DNA from: Hyphomicrobiales bacterium
Lineage (GTDB): Bacteria; Pseudomonadota; Alphaproteobacteria; Rhizobiales; Rhizobiaceae
Length of the DNA: 64,000 nucleotides
Reading direction: 5' to 3'
Assembly: GCA_900472175.1 (NCBI GenBank)
Contig: UCHD01000010.1
Span: 62,001 to 126,000 of the forward strand
Shown here: in pieces, positions 1 to 9,461 of the stretch
Position numbering within the stretch: position 1 is the first letter of the stretch
Layout of the letters: each line of letters opens with the position of its first letter
Position numbers and translations under genes: made by a program
The notes under the pieces: generated by a model
What the model saw: only the letters and a program-made list of their open reading frames with translations
The model's database searches: none
Told to the model about the DNA's origin: nothing

Positions 1-488
1 AAGAGGGTTTCGACGCTGTCGTTCGAACAGGAGACATAAGCGATAGCCGCCTGATGATGCGCAGCGTCGGTAAATTCTCTCATCGTATTGTCGGGACGGA
101 GGACTACCTGGCGCGCGTCGGAATTCCCGAAAAGCCCCAGGATCTGTCGGCACATCTCTGCCTCCACCACAAATACCCGTCGTCCGGGAAGCTCGAACGC
201 TGGCCGCTCAGGCATGATGTCAAACAGGGGAAATTGGAGGTGCCTGTGTCCTCCATGGCGAGCACGCTGGAGCCGTTGGTCAGCATGGCAGAGCAGGGAC
301 TTGGCCTCGCCTGTTTGCCGCTCTTCACGGTTCACGCCCAGATCGCCGGGGGAAAGCTTGTGCCGGTTTTGGGCGACTATATCGAGGACGTCGGCGAGTT
401 TAGCATTCTGTGGCCGTCCAGCCGGCATCTGTCGCCAAAGGTGCAGGCGTTCGTCAGGTTCATGAGCGAAAACCTGTTCCGGACATGA
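1..488 (+). CDS. LysR-family transcriptional regulator, C-terminal part (cut by window edge)
   Basis: The reading frame is open to the left window edge (first full codon at base 3, reading EGFDAVVRTGDISDS), so the gene starts outside the window. What is visible is about 160 residues of the periplasmic-binding-protein-like effector domain of a LysR regulator. The run GFDAVVRTG followed by a GTEDYLARVG-type segment and the late GLGLACLPLF segment are typical of that domain. The DNA-binding helix-turn-helix is not in the window, so neither the target genes nor the effector can be inferred. It ends 28 bases before the stop of the convergent small gene on the other strand. Confidence 0.85.
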   Translation, partial: EGFDAVVRTGDISDSRLMMRSVGKFSHRIVGTEDYLARVGIPEKPQDLSAHLCLHHKYPSSGKLERWPLRHDVKQGKLEVPVSSMASTLEPLVSMAEQGLGLACLPLFTVHAQIAGGKLVPVLGDYIEDVGEFSILWPSSRHLSPKVQAFVRFMSENLFRT

Positions 489-515
489 TGCGACCTGCGG
501 CAGCGGCTCAGCTCG

Positions 516-776
516 TCATCTGCTCATCAAGGCCAGTTGCTCGTATCCGCGGCCAGCCGAGGCGGCGACGACAGCCAGCACCGAGCCTTCATCGGTGCGT
601 ACGTGGACGGTGAGCGAGCGATAGTCACTATCGCGACCGATCCTGTCGGCAATCCTCTGGCCGTAATAGACGGCGGATCCGACATCGAAATGATCGACGC
701 CTTCTTCATCGACAACCTGTTCATTGCCGAAATGCAGATCGAAGAAATAGTGTTCCACGTTATGCCCCGAACCCAT
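516..776 (-). CDS. Small DUF6894-like protein
   Basis: An 86-residue protein with the core HYFFDLHFGNEQVVDEEGVD, matching the pattern of the small DUF6894 family common in rhizobia (YFFDL, then a DEEG turn, then an alanine-rich helix). The function of the family is unknown. The ATG at 776 lacks a good ribosome binding site. A GTG at 758 (giving VEHYFFDL) has GGGG about 8 bases upstream and fits the family start better, so the true protein may be 80 residues. It lies downstream of pgi on the same strand but is separated from it by a strong hairpin, so it is probably transcribed alone. Confidence 0.65.
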   Translation of the reverse strand: MGSGHNVEHYFFDLHFGNEQVVDEEGVDHFDVGSAVYYGQRIADRIGRDSDYRSLTVHVRTDEGSVLAVVAASAGRGYEQLALMSR

Positions 777-835
777 GCGCCGCTGGAGATTTCTCCGGCT
801 TGAGGACGCAGGTTCAGGGATAGCGCATTGTGTCC

Positions 836-870
836 GAATACAGGCTGAATTGTATGTTCAGCCTGTATTC
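836..870. terminator. Perfect 14-bp stem hairpin downstream of pgi
   Basis: GAATACAGGCTGAA and TTCAGCCTGTATTC form a perfect 14-bp stem around a 7-base loop. It lies 23 bases past the pgi stop codon. There is no clear T-run on either side, so it may act as a factor-dependent terminator or an mRNA 3'-end stabiliser rather than a classical intrinsic terminator. Confidence 0.55.
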
Positions 871-892
871 ATCGCGGTTGTACGGCTCAGCG

Positions 893-2518
893 TTACTTCG
901 CTGCCTTCAGCAAAGCGGCAACCAAGCCTGCCGTCGAACTGTCATGACCCGCAGCGCTTTCCTTGCCTTCGACGACCGGCAGCAGGCCTGTCGCCAGTTC
1001 CTTGCCGAGCTCGACGCCCCATTGGTCGAAGGAGTTGATGTTGAACAGCGCGCCTTCAACAAAAACGCGGTGTTCGTAGAGCGCAATCAGGCGGCCAAAG
1101 GTGAAGGGCGTCATCTCATCATAGACGAGGGTCAGCGACGGACGGTTGCCGGTAAAGACACGGTGCGGCGCGATACGCTCGATGAAGTCCTTGTCCTGAC
1201 CTTTCGAAGCCATCTGGGCCTTGGCTTCTTCCAGCGTGCGCCCCTTCATCAGAGCTTCCGACTGTGCCAGGCAATTGGCCATCAACAGCTGGTGCTGGTG
1301 GCGCAGGTTTGGCTCATGGCCGTTGGCGGCGATCATGAATTCGGCCGGGATGATGCTCGTGCCCTGATGGATCAGCTGATAGAAGGCGTGCTGACCGTTG
1401 GTGCCGGGCTCGCCCCAGACGACCGGGCCGGAATTGCCCTCGACCGATGTTCCGTCCAGCGTCACACCCTTGCCGTTTGATTCCATGTCGAGCTGCTGCA
1501 GATAGGCCGGGAAACGCGACAGGCGCTGATCGTAGGGCAGGATGGCGCGGGTGGCGTAACCGAGTACGTTGCGATGGTAGAAGCCGAGAAGACCGAGCAG
1601 CATCGGGAGGTTTTCGCGCAAGGGCGCCGTGCGGAAATGATTGTCGATGGCGTGCGCGCCGGCCAGGAACTCGCCAAAATTCTCCTTGCCGATGGCGATC
1701 ATCAGCGGCAGGCCGATCGCCGACCAGATCGAATAGCGCCCGCCGACCCAATCCCAGAAACCGAAGATGCGGTCCGCGTCGATGCCGAAAGCGGCAACCT
1801 TGTCGAGTGCCGTGGAGACGGCGCAGAAATGATGGCCGACGGCCTTTTCGCCAAGCTTTTCGGCAATGAACGCCCGCGCGGTCGCGGCATTGGTCATCGT
1901 CTCAATGGTGGTGAAGGTCTTGGATGCAACGATGAACAGCGACGTTTCCGCGTCGAGCAGCTTCAGCGTGTCGGCGATGTGCGCGCCATCGATATTGGAG
2001 ACGAAATGCAGGCGCGGGCCATCGTGATTGGGCGCCAATGCCAGGGTCGCCATGACGGGGCCGAGGTCCGAGCCGCCGATGCCGATATTGATGACATCGG
2101 TGATCTTCTTGCCGGTGGCGCCCTTCAGTGTGCCCGAGCGGATGCCGTCGGAAAAGACGCCCATGGCGGCAAGCACGGCGTTGATGTCGGGCATCACATC
2201 CTTGCCATCGACCAGGACCGGTGTGTTGGAACGGTTGCGCAGCGCGGTGTGCAGTACGGCGCGGCCTTCGGTGATGTTGATGATATCGCCTGCAAACATC
2301 GCGTCGCGCTTCTCGGCGACTTTCGCAGCCTTGGCGATGGCTTCCAGCCCGTCCAGCACCTTGTCGTTGACGGCGCATTTCGAATAATCGAACAGCATGT
2401 CGTCAAGCGTCACGCTGTATTTGGCGAAGCGCTTGGGATCGCTCGCGAAAGCAGCCCGGATGTCTGTTGCCTTGGTGTCGGAAACGGTGGATTTCAGCTG
2501 TTCGACAAGCGCGCTCAT
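893..2518 (-). CDS. pgi: Glucose-6-phosphate isomerase
   Basis: Cytoplasmic enzyme that interconverts glucose-6-phosphate and fructose-6-phosphate (glycolysis, gluconeogenesis and the entry to the pentose phosphate route). The 541-residue length is typical of the long bacterial form. Visible signatures are [23 protein letters not shown] (family signature 1), the active-site segment [20 protein letters not shown] and [13 protein letters not shown] (signature 2). The start at 2518 ([10 protein letters not shown]) was chosen because AAGGAA lies 7 bases upstream; the frame stays open for another 19 codons. It is a single gene, not part of an operon here. Confidence 0.97.
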   Translation of the reverse strand: MSALVEQLKSTVSDTKATDIRAAFASDPKRFAKYSVTLDDMLFDYSKCAVNDKVLDGLEAIAKAAKVAEKRDAMFAGDIINITEGRAVLHTALRNRSNTPVLVDGKDVMPDINAVLAAMGVFSDGIRSGTLKGATGKKITDVINIGIGGSDLGPVMATLALAPNHDGPRLHFVSNIDGAHIADTLKLLDAETSLFIVASKTFTTIETMTNAATARAFIAEKLGEKAVGHHFCAVSTALDKVAAFGIDADRIFGFWDWVGGRYSIWSAIGLPLMIAIGKENFGEFLAGAHAIDNHFRTAPLRENLPMLLGLLGFYHRNVLGYATRAILPYDQRLSRFPAYLQQLDMESNGKGVTLDGTSVEGNSGPVVWGEPGTNGQHAFYQLIHQGTSIIPAEFMIAANGHEPNLRHQHQLLMANCLAQSEALMKGRTLEEAKAQMASKGQDKDFIERIAPHRVFTGNRPSLTLVYDEMTPFTFGRLIALYEHRVFVEGALFNINSFDQWGVELGKELATGLLPVVEGKESAAGHDSSTAGLVAALLKAAK

Positions 2519-2962
2519 GGCAGGTTCCTTGCGTTGCGGAAGGGTTGCGATAGCTAGTCGCTTTGCCCTTGGCAAATCAAGCCTGTCCTTATGCGAAGAC
2601 TAAAAAGCCGTGCGACTTTCTTTGCCGGAGCGACGAATATCGCCTCATGGTTGCGGGTGATTGCGTTTGCAGTATGCTTGCCTCATTCGAGGTCGAAAGC
2701 AGTATTGCCAAACCAGCTGGCGCATCCGGACAGATGGGCTTTCCGGACTGTAGCAGGACACAGCCCTGTCCTCGAATGTGGAGGTGAGCTATGTGGTTCC
2801 GGCCATTTAGCATCACGTTTGGCATAAGAAAAACCCGCACAAGCTGGTTAATCACCGTGCGGGTCAATTTCTGAGCCTAGCAAAGGTGGCTGGAGTTCGC
2901 GCTCCAGTCACCGCTCCGCTAAAATAGATGTTTGACGGCACTCTGGCAAGAGAAGGCCGCCT
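2519..2962. other. Intergenic region between pgi and fadD
   Basis: 444 bases. It holds the upstream region of pgi, the fadD terminator (2826-2864) and a separate hairpin at 2886-2912 (11-bp stem with one G-U pair around TTCGCG). Open frames of 60-92 codons cross it on both strands, but none has a convincing ribosome binding site or family pattern. A small RNA from the hairpin region is possible but not shown. Confidence 0.5.
2826..2864 (-). terminator. Intrinsic terminator of fadD
   Basis: Read on the minus strand, ACCCGCAC and GTGCGGGT form an 8-bp GC-rich stem around a 16-base loop, followed directly by TTTTTC. It sits about 100 bases past the fadD stop. Confidence 0.7.
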
Positions 2963-4663
2963 TTATCCGCGCAGGTCCTTGCGCAGGATCTTGCCGACAT
3001 TCGATTTCGGCAATTCGGTGCGGAACTCGACAAATCTTGGCCGCTTGTAGTTGGTCAGGTTTGCGGCGCAATGCGCCTTGACGTCCGCTTCCGTCAGGTT
3101 CGGGTCCCGCTTGACGACGAACAGTTTGACAGCCTCGCCCGAATGTTCATCGGGAACGCCGATGGCGGCGCATTCGAGAATGCCGGCGAGCGTCATCGCC
3201 ACTTCCTCGATCTCGTTGGGGAAGACGTTGAAGCCGGAAACCAGGATCATGTCCTTCTTGCGGTCGACGATCTTGACCAGTCCTTCCGGGTTCATGAAAC
3301 CGATATCGCCAGAACGGAAGAAGCCGTCGGCGGAGATGGCTTTGGCGGTTTCATCCGGCCGCTGCCAGTATCCGGCCATGACCTGCGGCCCGCGGATGCA
3401 GATTTCGCCGATATCGCCGAGTGGCAACGTATTGCCGTCCTCGTCGCGGATCTCGACATCGGTGGACGGCAGCGGCAGGCCGATCGTGCCGGTAAATTCA
3501 CTACCGTCGAGCCGGTTGGCGGTCGCAACCGGGGAGGTTTCCGAGAGCCCGTAACCTTCCTTGATCGGTGACCCAGTCATCTTTTCCCAGCGCTCCGCGA
3601 CCGGGCGCTGCACAGCCATGCCGCCGCCGAAGGTCAGCGCTAGGTCCGAGAAATCCAGCTTTTGGAATTCGGCATTGTTCATCAAGGCGTTGAACAGCGT
3701 GTTGAGGCCGGGGAAGATATTGACCCTGTACTTTCCTATTTCCTTGACGAAGGCCGGAATGTCGCGCGGGTTGGGGATCAGGATATTCTCGCCGCCGGTG
3801 CTGAGCCCCATCAGCGAATTCACCGTCAAGGCGAAGATATGGTAGAGCGGCAGCGCGCAGAGGAACACCAGCCGATCAGGGCGCTTCTTGTCGAGGAAGG
3901 CTGTTTCGAGCCAGAGCCCCATCTGCGACATGTTCGATAAAAGATTGGAATGGGTGAGCGTCGCGCCCTTGGAGACACCCGTCGTGCCGCCGGTATACTG
4001 CAGGAAGGCGACATCGCCGGGCTTCACATCGACGGCCTTGAGCGTCTGGCCGGCGCCCTTTGCCAGCACAGCCTTGAAGGCCAGATGTCCCGGCAACGAC
4101 CAGGCGGGAACCAGCTTCTTCACCTTGCGCACGACGATGTTGACGATCAGGCCCTTGAGGCCGAGAAGATCGCCCATTGTGGCGACAACCGTGTGTTTCA
4201 GATCCGTGCGTGCCGCCACCTGCTCGACGGTGTGGGCGAAGTTTTCCAGCACGAAGATCGCCTTGGCGCCGGAATCCTTCAGCTGGTGCTCCAGCTCGCG
4301 CGGCGTGTAGAGCGGGTTGACGTTGACGACTGTATAGCCGGCCCTCAGGATGCCGAAGACGATGACCGGGTTCTGCAGGATGTTCGGCATCATCACGGCG
4401 ACACGATCACCCTTGGCAAGGCCGGTCGATTGCAGCCACGCACCGATCTTCCGGCTCTGCGTATCAAGGTCGCCGAATGTCAGGGTCTTGCCCATGCAGG
4501 TAAAGGCGGCGCGATCAGCATATTTCTTGCAGGATTGTGCGAACAGATCGCCAATCGAAGCGTAGGGCAGGGGATCAATATCGGCCGGCATGCCGGGCGG
4601 GTAGGATTGCAGCCAGGGTTTGGCCGCTTGCGGACCGGGGGTCTGCATCAATGTGTCAGGCAT
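2963..4663 (-). CDS. fadD: Long-chain fatty acid-CoA ligase
   Basis: A 566-residue AMP-forming acyl-CoA synthetase that activates free fatty acids with ATP and CoA for beta-oxidation or phospholipid use, normally at the inner face of the membrane. Signature segments are the P-loop YTGGTTGVSKGATLTH near residue 220, GYGLSETSP, and the C-terminal hinge region DRKKDMILVSGFNVFP; a lysine-containing SNVGKILRKDLR ends the protein as in the family. The start at 4663 has GGGAGAGAG about 6 bases upstream. A perfect inverted repeat TTGACGTAAACGTCAA lies about 200 bases upstream, and a related element precedes the nitronate monooxygenase gene, which suggests control by a fatty-acid or acyl-CoA-type regulator. 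Confidence 0.93.
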   Translation of the reverse strand: MPDTLMQTPGPQAAKPWLQSYPPGMPADIDPLPYASIGDLFAQSCKKYADRAAFTCMGKTLTFGDLDTQSRKIGAWLQSTGLAKGDRVAVMMPNILQNPVIVFGILRAGYTVVNVNPLYTPRELEHQLKDSGAKAIFVLENFAHTVEQVAARTDLKHTVVATMGDLLGLKGLIVNIVVRKVKKLVPAWSLPGHLAFKAVLAKGAGQTLKAVDVKPGDVAFLQYTGGTTGVSKGATLTHSNLLSNMSQMGLWLETAFLDKKRPDRLVFLCALPLYHIFALTVNSLMGLSTGGENILIPNPRDIPAFVKEIGKYRVNIFPGLNTLFNALMNNAEFQKLDFSDLALTFGGGMAVQRPVAERWEKMTGSPIKEGYGLSETSPVATANRLDGSEFTGTIGLPLPSTDVEIRDEDGNTLPLGDIGEICIRGPQVMAGYWQRPDETAKAISADGFFRSGDIGFMNPEGLVKIVDRKKDMILVSGFNVFPNEIEEVAMTLAGILECAAIGVPDEHSGEAVKLFVVKRDPNLTEADVKAHCAANLTNYKRPRFVEFRTELPKSNVGKILRKDLRG

Positions 4664-5052
4664 CGTCTCTCTCCCTCATCGATCCGTCGCCGCGCTCAAA
4701 GAGAAGCGCATCGTCACTCCCTTTTCCATGCGCAACCCTGTCCGAAAATGTCTCCGGCAAGCCTGTCGCGCATGCACGAAAAATCCCTCCAGACCCTTCG
4801 CTACTCAAGATGGAGTTTTTGTTGCGCTCCATCAAGAGCATTCCGGATTATATAACCTTGACGTAAACGTCAATAAGCACCGCGCCTGTGGCCAGATTTC
4901 GTGGCTTCCATCCGCATCAATCCCTTTGCGAGCAGGGATAAAAGGGTATATTGCATTGCAATAGCGCCTAGGCTTTCCTCCCGATCCTGCCTGGGTTTCC
5001 CATTTCAGAATGAAATTCCTTTGGGCCGATGCGGCTCCAGGCAGGTCTTCCC
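4664..5052. other. Divergent intergenic region, fadD / MFS exporter
   Basis: 389 bases between two divergent genes. It contains the palindrome at 4858-4873. The frames seen in it have no supporting signals. Promoters for both genes must lie here, but no strong -35/-10 pair stands out. Confidence 0.5.
4858..4873. promoter_or_regulatory. Palindromic operator upstream of fadD (LiuR/MerR-like ACGT repeat)
   Basis: TTGACGTAAACGTCAA has perfect 7-bp inverted halves around AA. Sites built on ACGTnnACGT are known for LiuR-type (MerR-family) and related regulators of branched-chain and fatty-acid catabolism in proteobacteria. The location fits control of fadD, and an element sharing ACGTTTACG lies before the gene at 32758-33717. 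The regulator is not encoded in the window. Confidence 0.55.
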
Positions 5053-6255
5053 ATGTCAGACAACGCTCTTCCTTCCATTCCGGCCGCCCGCTGGGGCGGA
5101 ATGTCCAGTGCAGAATTGGCCTTGGCCGTCGGTGGCTTCGGCATCGGCACCGGTGAATTCGCGATCATGGGGCTTTTGCCACAGGTGGCGGGCGATCTTT
5201 CGGTCTCGGTTCCTTATGCCGGCCACGTCATCAGCTCCTACGCGATCGGCGTGGTTGTCGGCGCGCCGCTGATCGCAGTGCTTGCCGCGCGGTTTTCAAG
5301 GCACAATGTGCTGCTCGCATTGATGAGCCTGTTTGCGCTTGGCAACCTTGCCAGTGCGGCGGCCGATAGTTTCAGCCTTCTGGTCGCGGCCCGGTTTCTG
5401 GCCGGCCTGCCGCATGGCGCCTTTTTCGGCGTCGCGGCCCTGGTCGCCGCCGGCATGGCGGCCCCGCACCAGCGAGCGCGCGCCATCGGCCGCGTGATGA
5501 TGGGCCTGACGGTTGCGACCCTGCTCGGTACGCCACTCGCGGCCTGGTTTGGTCAGGCGCTCGGCTGGCGCGCCGCCTTTGCTATTGTCGGCGCCATCAG
5601 TGTGTTGACGATCGTGCTGACATGGCTTTTCGTGCCGAAGGACAAGGCCAACCCGGCCGCCACGCCACTGAAGGAACTGGGGGCTCTCGGCAAGAGCCAG
5701 GTCTGGTTGACGCTGGGCGTCTGCGCCATCGGTTGCGGCGGTATGTTTGCGGTTTTCAGCTATATCACCCCGGCGCTGACCGAAGTTGCCGGCATATCGC
5801 TTGGGACCGTTCCGATCATGCTGTCCGTGTTCGGCGCGGGCATGATCCTCGGCAATATCGTCGGCTCGCGTCTTGCCGACTGGAAGCTGATGCCGGCGAT
5901 CGGCATCGCGCTGGTCTTCAACCTTGTCGCCTATGTGCTGTTCTATTTCACCATGACGACGCCGTGGATGGCGGTGATCAACGTTCTGCTGATCGGCGGT
6001 GGCTTCGCCGTCGTGCCGGGTATCCAGATGCGGCTGATGGACGTCGCGGGCGAAGCGCAGACCCTGGCGGCCGCAGCCAGCCATTCCGCCTTCAATCTCG
6101 CCAATGCACTCGGGGCCTGGCTTGGCGGTCTCTCCATTGCTGCCGGTTACGGCTGGACATCGACCGGCCTTGTCGGGGCGATGATGTCGGTGGCAGGCAT
6201 CGGCATTTTCCTGTCGTCGGTTCTCCTCGACCGGTCGAAAGCGGCGACCCGATAG
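5053..6255 (+). CDS. MFS transporter, DHA1 (AraJ/YdhP-like) type
   Basis: A 400-residue inner-membrane protein with the twelve hydrophobic helices of the major facilitator superfamily. The opening GGFGIGTGEFAIMGLLPQVA and the later GLPHGAFFGVAALVA resemble sugar/drug efflux permeases of the AraJ/YdhP branch of the DHA1 family, which are proton-driven exporters. The substrate cannot be read from the sequence. The start at 5053 (MSDNALPSIP) was preferred over 5029 because of the CAGGCAGG sequence just upstream. The gene stands alone, divergent from fadD. Confidence 0.85.
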   Translation: MSDNALPSIPAARWGGMSSAELALAVGGFGIGTGEFAIMGLLPQVAGDLSVSVPYAGHVISSYAIGVVVGAPLIAVLAARFSRHNVLLALMSLFALGNLASAAADSFSLLVAARFLAGLPHGAFFGVAALVAAGMAAPHQRARAIGRVMMGLTVATLLGTPLAAWFGQALGWRAAFAIVGAISVLTIVLTWLFVPKDKANPAATPLKELGALGKSQVWLTLGVCAIGCGGMFAVFSYITPALTEVAGISLGTVPIMLSVFGAGMILGNIVGSRLADWKLMPAIGIALVFNLVAYVLFYFTMTTPWMAVINVLLIGGGFAVVPGIQMRLMDVAGEAQTLAAAASHSAFNLANALGAWLGGLSIAAGYGWTSTGLVGAMMSVAGIGIFLSSVLLDRSKAATR

Positions 6256-6440
6256 GGCGGCGCTTTCGGTGAAACAAGCTTGTATCCATCCCGAATAAAA
6301 TCGTTTGTCATCCGCTTGTGTTGACCACGTCGTCATACTTACCTATGCCGCATGCCGACGGGTTTCGCGCACACAGCGGAAACACGCTGGCGAGCGATAG
6401 GTTTTGCTGTCATCTTGAATGACACTGGGAGGAACGCTTT

Positions 6441-7598
6441 TTGCAACTGAGCAATCGTGAACGGGACGACCTGCCGTCGGAACCGCGACTTTTCGGCCGT
6501 ACGGCCTATGAACGTTCGGCGCTGGTCGGCCCGATTGCGGCTGCGCGCTGGCTTCTGGTGTTCGTCCTTCTGGCCGGCGTCTATTTCTTCCATGGGTTTC
6601 TGGTGCCGGTGCTGGCGGCACTTGTCATTGGGTTCGCAAGCTGGCCGATCTATCGCCGGCTTCTCGGCGCCATTGGCGGCAATCGGACGATCGGGGCGAC
6701 GATTGCCATAATTGCGGTGATCTCCTTCATTGTCGCGCCGATCTCGCTTGCAGCCGTCTATGCCGTCGATGAGGTCCATAACTGGGCCGTGTGGACGATC
6801 GAGACCAATGCCGCCGGCGCACCCGTTCCGGTCTGGCTGACGCAGGTTCCGGGTGTCGGCGTCTGGCTGGGCGTCCAATGGGCAAAATATGTCGGCCATC
6901 CCGGTGCGCTTGGCGAACTGGTGCAACTGGTCAGCGGGTCCAATATCGGCAACATCTATCGCGGCGTGCTCGTCGTCGGCGCATCGGCCTTCCAATCGAT
7001 GCTGACGCTTCTGTTCATGCTGATCACGCTGTTCTTCGTCTATCGCGACGGAGAAAAGCTCGTCAGCCAGCTTGATCACCTCGGCGAACGGATCCTGCCG
7101 ATGCGCTGGGAGCGTGTTTCGCGCATCGTACCCTTGACCATCAGTTCCACCGTGACCGGCATGGGCGTCATTGCCATCGGTGAAGGCATCGTGCTGGGGA
7201 TCGCCTATTGGATGGCTGGCGTTCCATCACCGGTTACACTCGGTATCATCACCGGCATCATGGCGCTCGTGCCCGGTGGCGCGCCGCTGTGTTTCACGCT
7301 GGTATCGATCTATCTCGTTGCCAGCGGGTCGCCCGTGGCCGGCGCGGCCCTGTTCGTCTGGGGAACGGTCGAGCTGTTCATCGTCGACAAGACGCTTCGG
7401 CCAAGACTGGTCGGCGGTCCCATCAAGCTGCCCTTCCTGCCAACGTTCTTCGGGCTTGTCGGGGGCGTCAAGACGATGGGCTTTCTTGGCCTGTTCGTCG
7501 GCCCGGTTCTGATGGCATTGCTCGTCTCGATCTGGCGGGAATGGCTGCGCGAGGTGACGGCCTCAACGCCACCAGGCACGATCATCAAACCAGACTGA
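6441..7598 (+). CDS. AI-2E family (PerM-like) membrane transporter
   Basis: A 385-residue polytopic membrane protein of the AI-2E/PerM/TqsA family, with a first helix pair near residues 30-70, a long extramembrane segment, and the conserved late block GIITGIMALVPGGAP. Family members export small molecules or act as Na+/H+ antiporters; the name does not prove AI-2 transport. The start is TTG at 6441, with a strong GGAGGA six bases upstream; no ATG in this frame is better placed. Confidence 0.85.
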   Translation: MQLSNRERDDLPSEPRLFGRTAYERSALVGPIAAARWLLVFVLLAGVYFFHGFLVPVLAALVIGFASWPIYRRLLGAIGGNRTIGATIAIIAVISFIVAPISLAAVYAVDEVHNWAVWTIETNAAGAPVPVWLTQVPGVGVWLGVQWAKYVGHPGALGELVQLVSGSNIGNIYRGVLVVGASAFQSMLTLLFMLITLFFVYRDGEKLVSQLDHLGERILPMRWERVSRIVPLTISSTVTGMGVIAIGEGIVLGIAYWMAGVPSPVTLGIITGIMALVPGGAPLCFTLVSIYLVASGSPVAGAALFVWGTVELFIVDKTLRPRLVGGPIKLPFLPTFFGLVGGVKTMGFLGLFVGPVLMALLVSIWREWLREVTASTPPGTIIKPD

Positions 7599-7786
7599 CG
7601 GCGTCGCTCTGCTTGCGCCAACCGGTATTCGCGTCAGGCTGATTACCTTCCCCTGCGCGAAAGTGAATCCGCAGATTGGGGGGAATTGCCGCGTGATCTG
7701 CACGCCGTGTTGCGCTAATGGTTCTCTGCGCCTGATGGCATCCCGCGCTATCACGGCTGATCCATTCGAAACGTTCAGGGAAGCAG

Positions 7787-8614
7787 ATGAACCGCACGTA
7801 TTATGCCCCGCAGGGCGGCGCGCCAGCGCAAACCCAGCTGTTGACGGACCGCGCCGTCTTTACCGAAGCCTATGCCATCATCCCCAAGGGCGTGATGATG
7901 GATATCGTCACCAGCTTCCTGCCGTTCTGGGAGGATACCCGGCTCTGGATCCTGTCGCGGCCGCTTTCGGGTTTCGCCGAGACCTTCTCGCAGTACATCA
8001 TGGAAGTCGCGCCCGGCGGCGGTAGCGATCGGCCGGAACTCGACGATGGCGCTGAAGGTGTGCTGTTCATCGTCGAAGGCGAGCTGACCGTGACGCTCAA
8101 TGGCGAAGCGCATCAGATGCTCCCTGGCGGTTACGCCTTCATCCCGCCTGCAAGCAAATGGTCGGTGCGCAATACCAGCGGCAAGACGGTGCGGTTCCAC
8201 TGGGTCCGCAAGGCCTATGAATTTGTCGAGGGGCTCGATGTCCCGACGCCGCTTTTCCTCAACGAAGCCGATATCGCGCCATCACCAATGGCTGGCACCG
8301 AAGGCAAGTGGGCGACGACGCGCTTCGTCGATCCCAATGACCTGCGTCACGACATGCATGTGACGATCGTCACGTTCGAGCCGGGGGCCGTCATTCCGTT
8401 TGCCGAAACCCATGTGATGGAGCACGGGCTCTATGTGCTGGAAGGCAAGGCCGTTTACCGGCTCAATCAGGATTGGGTCGAAGTCGAGGCTGGCGATTAT
8501 ATGTGGCTGCGCGCCTTCTGCCCGCAGGCCTGCTATGCTGGCGGTCCCGGCAAATTCCGCTACCTGCTCTACAAGGACGTCAACCGCCACATGAAGCTGA
8601 AGACGCGCGCCTAG
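7787..8614 (+). CDS. allE: (S)-ureidoglycine aminohydrolase (bicupin)
   Basis: A 275-residue two-cupin protein that releases ammonia from (S)-ureidoglycine in allantoin (purine) breakdown, using Mn2+. The first cupin is seen as EGELTVTLNGEAHQMLPGGY. The second carries the metal-site pattern E207-x-H209-x3-H213 with Q247 (AETHVMEHG and FCPQACYAGG), the same E/H/H/Q set known from UGlyAH enzymes. Length and motifs agree with the family. No other allantoin genes are adjacent here, so the rest of the pathway must be elsewhere. Confidence 0.87.
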   Translation: MNRTYYAPQGGAPAQTQLLTDRAVFTEAYAIIPKGVMMDIVTSFLPFWEDTRLWILSRPLSGFAETFSQYIMEVAPGGGSDRPELDDGAEGVLFIVEGELTVTLNGEAHQMLPGGYAFIPPASKWSVRNTSGKTVRFHWVRKAYEFVEGLDVPTPLFLNEADIAPSPMAGTEGKWATTRFVDPNDLRHDMHVTIVTFEPGAVIPFAETHVMEHGLYVLEGKAVYRLNQDWVEVEAGDYMWLRAFCPQACYAGGPGKFRYLLYKDVNRHMKLKTRA

Positions 8615-8652
8615 GCTGCGGCAAGCGTGCAACATGTTCCTGCCGGAAAGCT

Positions 8653-8841
8653 TCAGGCAAATCCGGCGGGAATAGGTGCGATCGTCCGGTCGCTACCATA
8701 GTCGCGCTGATGGGCAGTGTGGCCACGAAGACGACGCGGCGTAGCCTTGATTTCGGGCGCTGTCAGTTCGAAAACGCCGTCGGCATAGGTGCCGGTATCG
8801 TCAGCGTCATCGCGCTTTGCCTTGAGAAGATTGAAGATCAT
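8653..8841 (-). CDS. Small conserved-looking protein, 62 aa
   Basis: An unrecognised 62-residue protein (MIFNLLKAKRDDADDTGTYA at the N-terminus). It is supported as real by a near-ideal ribosome binding site, GGGAGGA, about 6 bases before the ATG. It is hydrophilic, with a basic amphipathic start and no membrane helix. It is convergent with the ureidoglycine aminohydrolase gene. Its function is unknown. Confidence 0.5.
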   Translation of the reverse strand: MIFNLLKAKRDDADDTGTYADGVFELTAPEIKATPRRLRGHTAHQRDYGSDRTIAPIPAGFA

Positions 8842-9031
8842 CGCAGGTCCTCCCGGTTTTTCGCATCAACGGCCAGTTCGCCGAACCGTTCCGCTGATAG
8901 CCGGAAAATAGTTAAAAAATTAACCATGTTTTCGGGCGAAGCGCGATCGAGGACGCCATGCGTGCCGCACCGATCCTACACCTGTTGTAAGACATCGGGG
9001 AGTCGTGCGGCTTTTTGGAGCTAGGGCTGCG

Positions 9032-9193
9032 TTAGTTCAATGATCCGCCAACCAGGTCATCGCTCAGAATCCGGAAGGCCTCGTCGAGTGCGTCCACCAG
9101 AATATCGGTCAGCTTGTCGCCGTTGTCGTCCTGAAGAAAAAGCGCGATGGCCGCGTCGCTGGGTTCGCCTGAATATTCGATGATGTTCGACAT
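9032..9193 (-). CDS. Small acidic protein, 53 aa
   Basis: A short frame that reads MSNIIEYSGEPSDAAIALFL followed by an acidic helix (DDNGDKLTDILVDALDEAF). AGAGGA lies about 9 bases upstream of the ATG, and the sequence has the composition of a folded acidic helical protein rather than a random frame. The function is unknown. It is transcribed in the same direction as the 62-residue gene 190 bases downstream. Confidence 0.5.
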   Translation of the reverse strand: MSNIIEYSGEPSDAAIALFLQDDNGDKLTDILVDALDEAFRILSDDLVGGSLN

Positions 9194-9461
9194 ATCATTG
9201 TCCTCTAGTGCCCGGCATCATGCCGGAAGTGAGGGCAGGATAGGCTGTCTCGCTTGCGCCGGGCTTGAACATCCCGGTTTGCTGCTACGCTTCGCATTAA
9301 CCTTCGATTAAGGATTTGAACAGTCCTGCGGCGTGATTTTCGTGTTCCGCGTCCGCGCACTGTCATTGGATTTGCAGATCGGCCGGAAATCTGAAAACAT
9401 ACCCAGATAAAAGGACTTGCCCTGTTTCAACGTCGCGCCATCTCCCCATTCTGGAGGAAGC

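Noticed and set aside
2589..2867. 92-codon minus-strand gene between pgi and fadD
   Set aside because: Begins inside the fadD terminator and has no family pattern.
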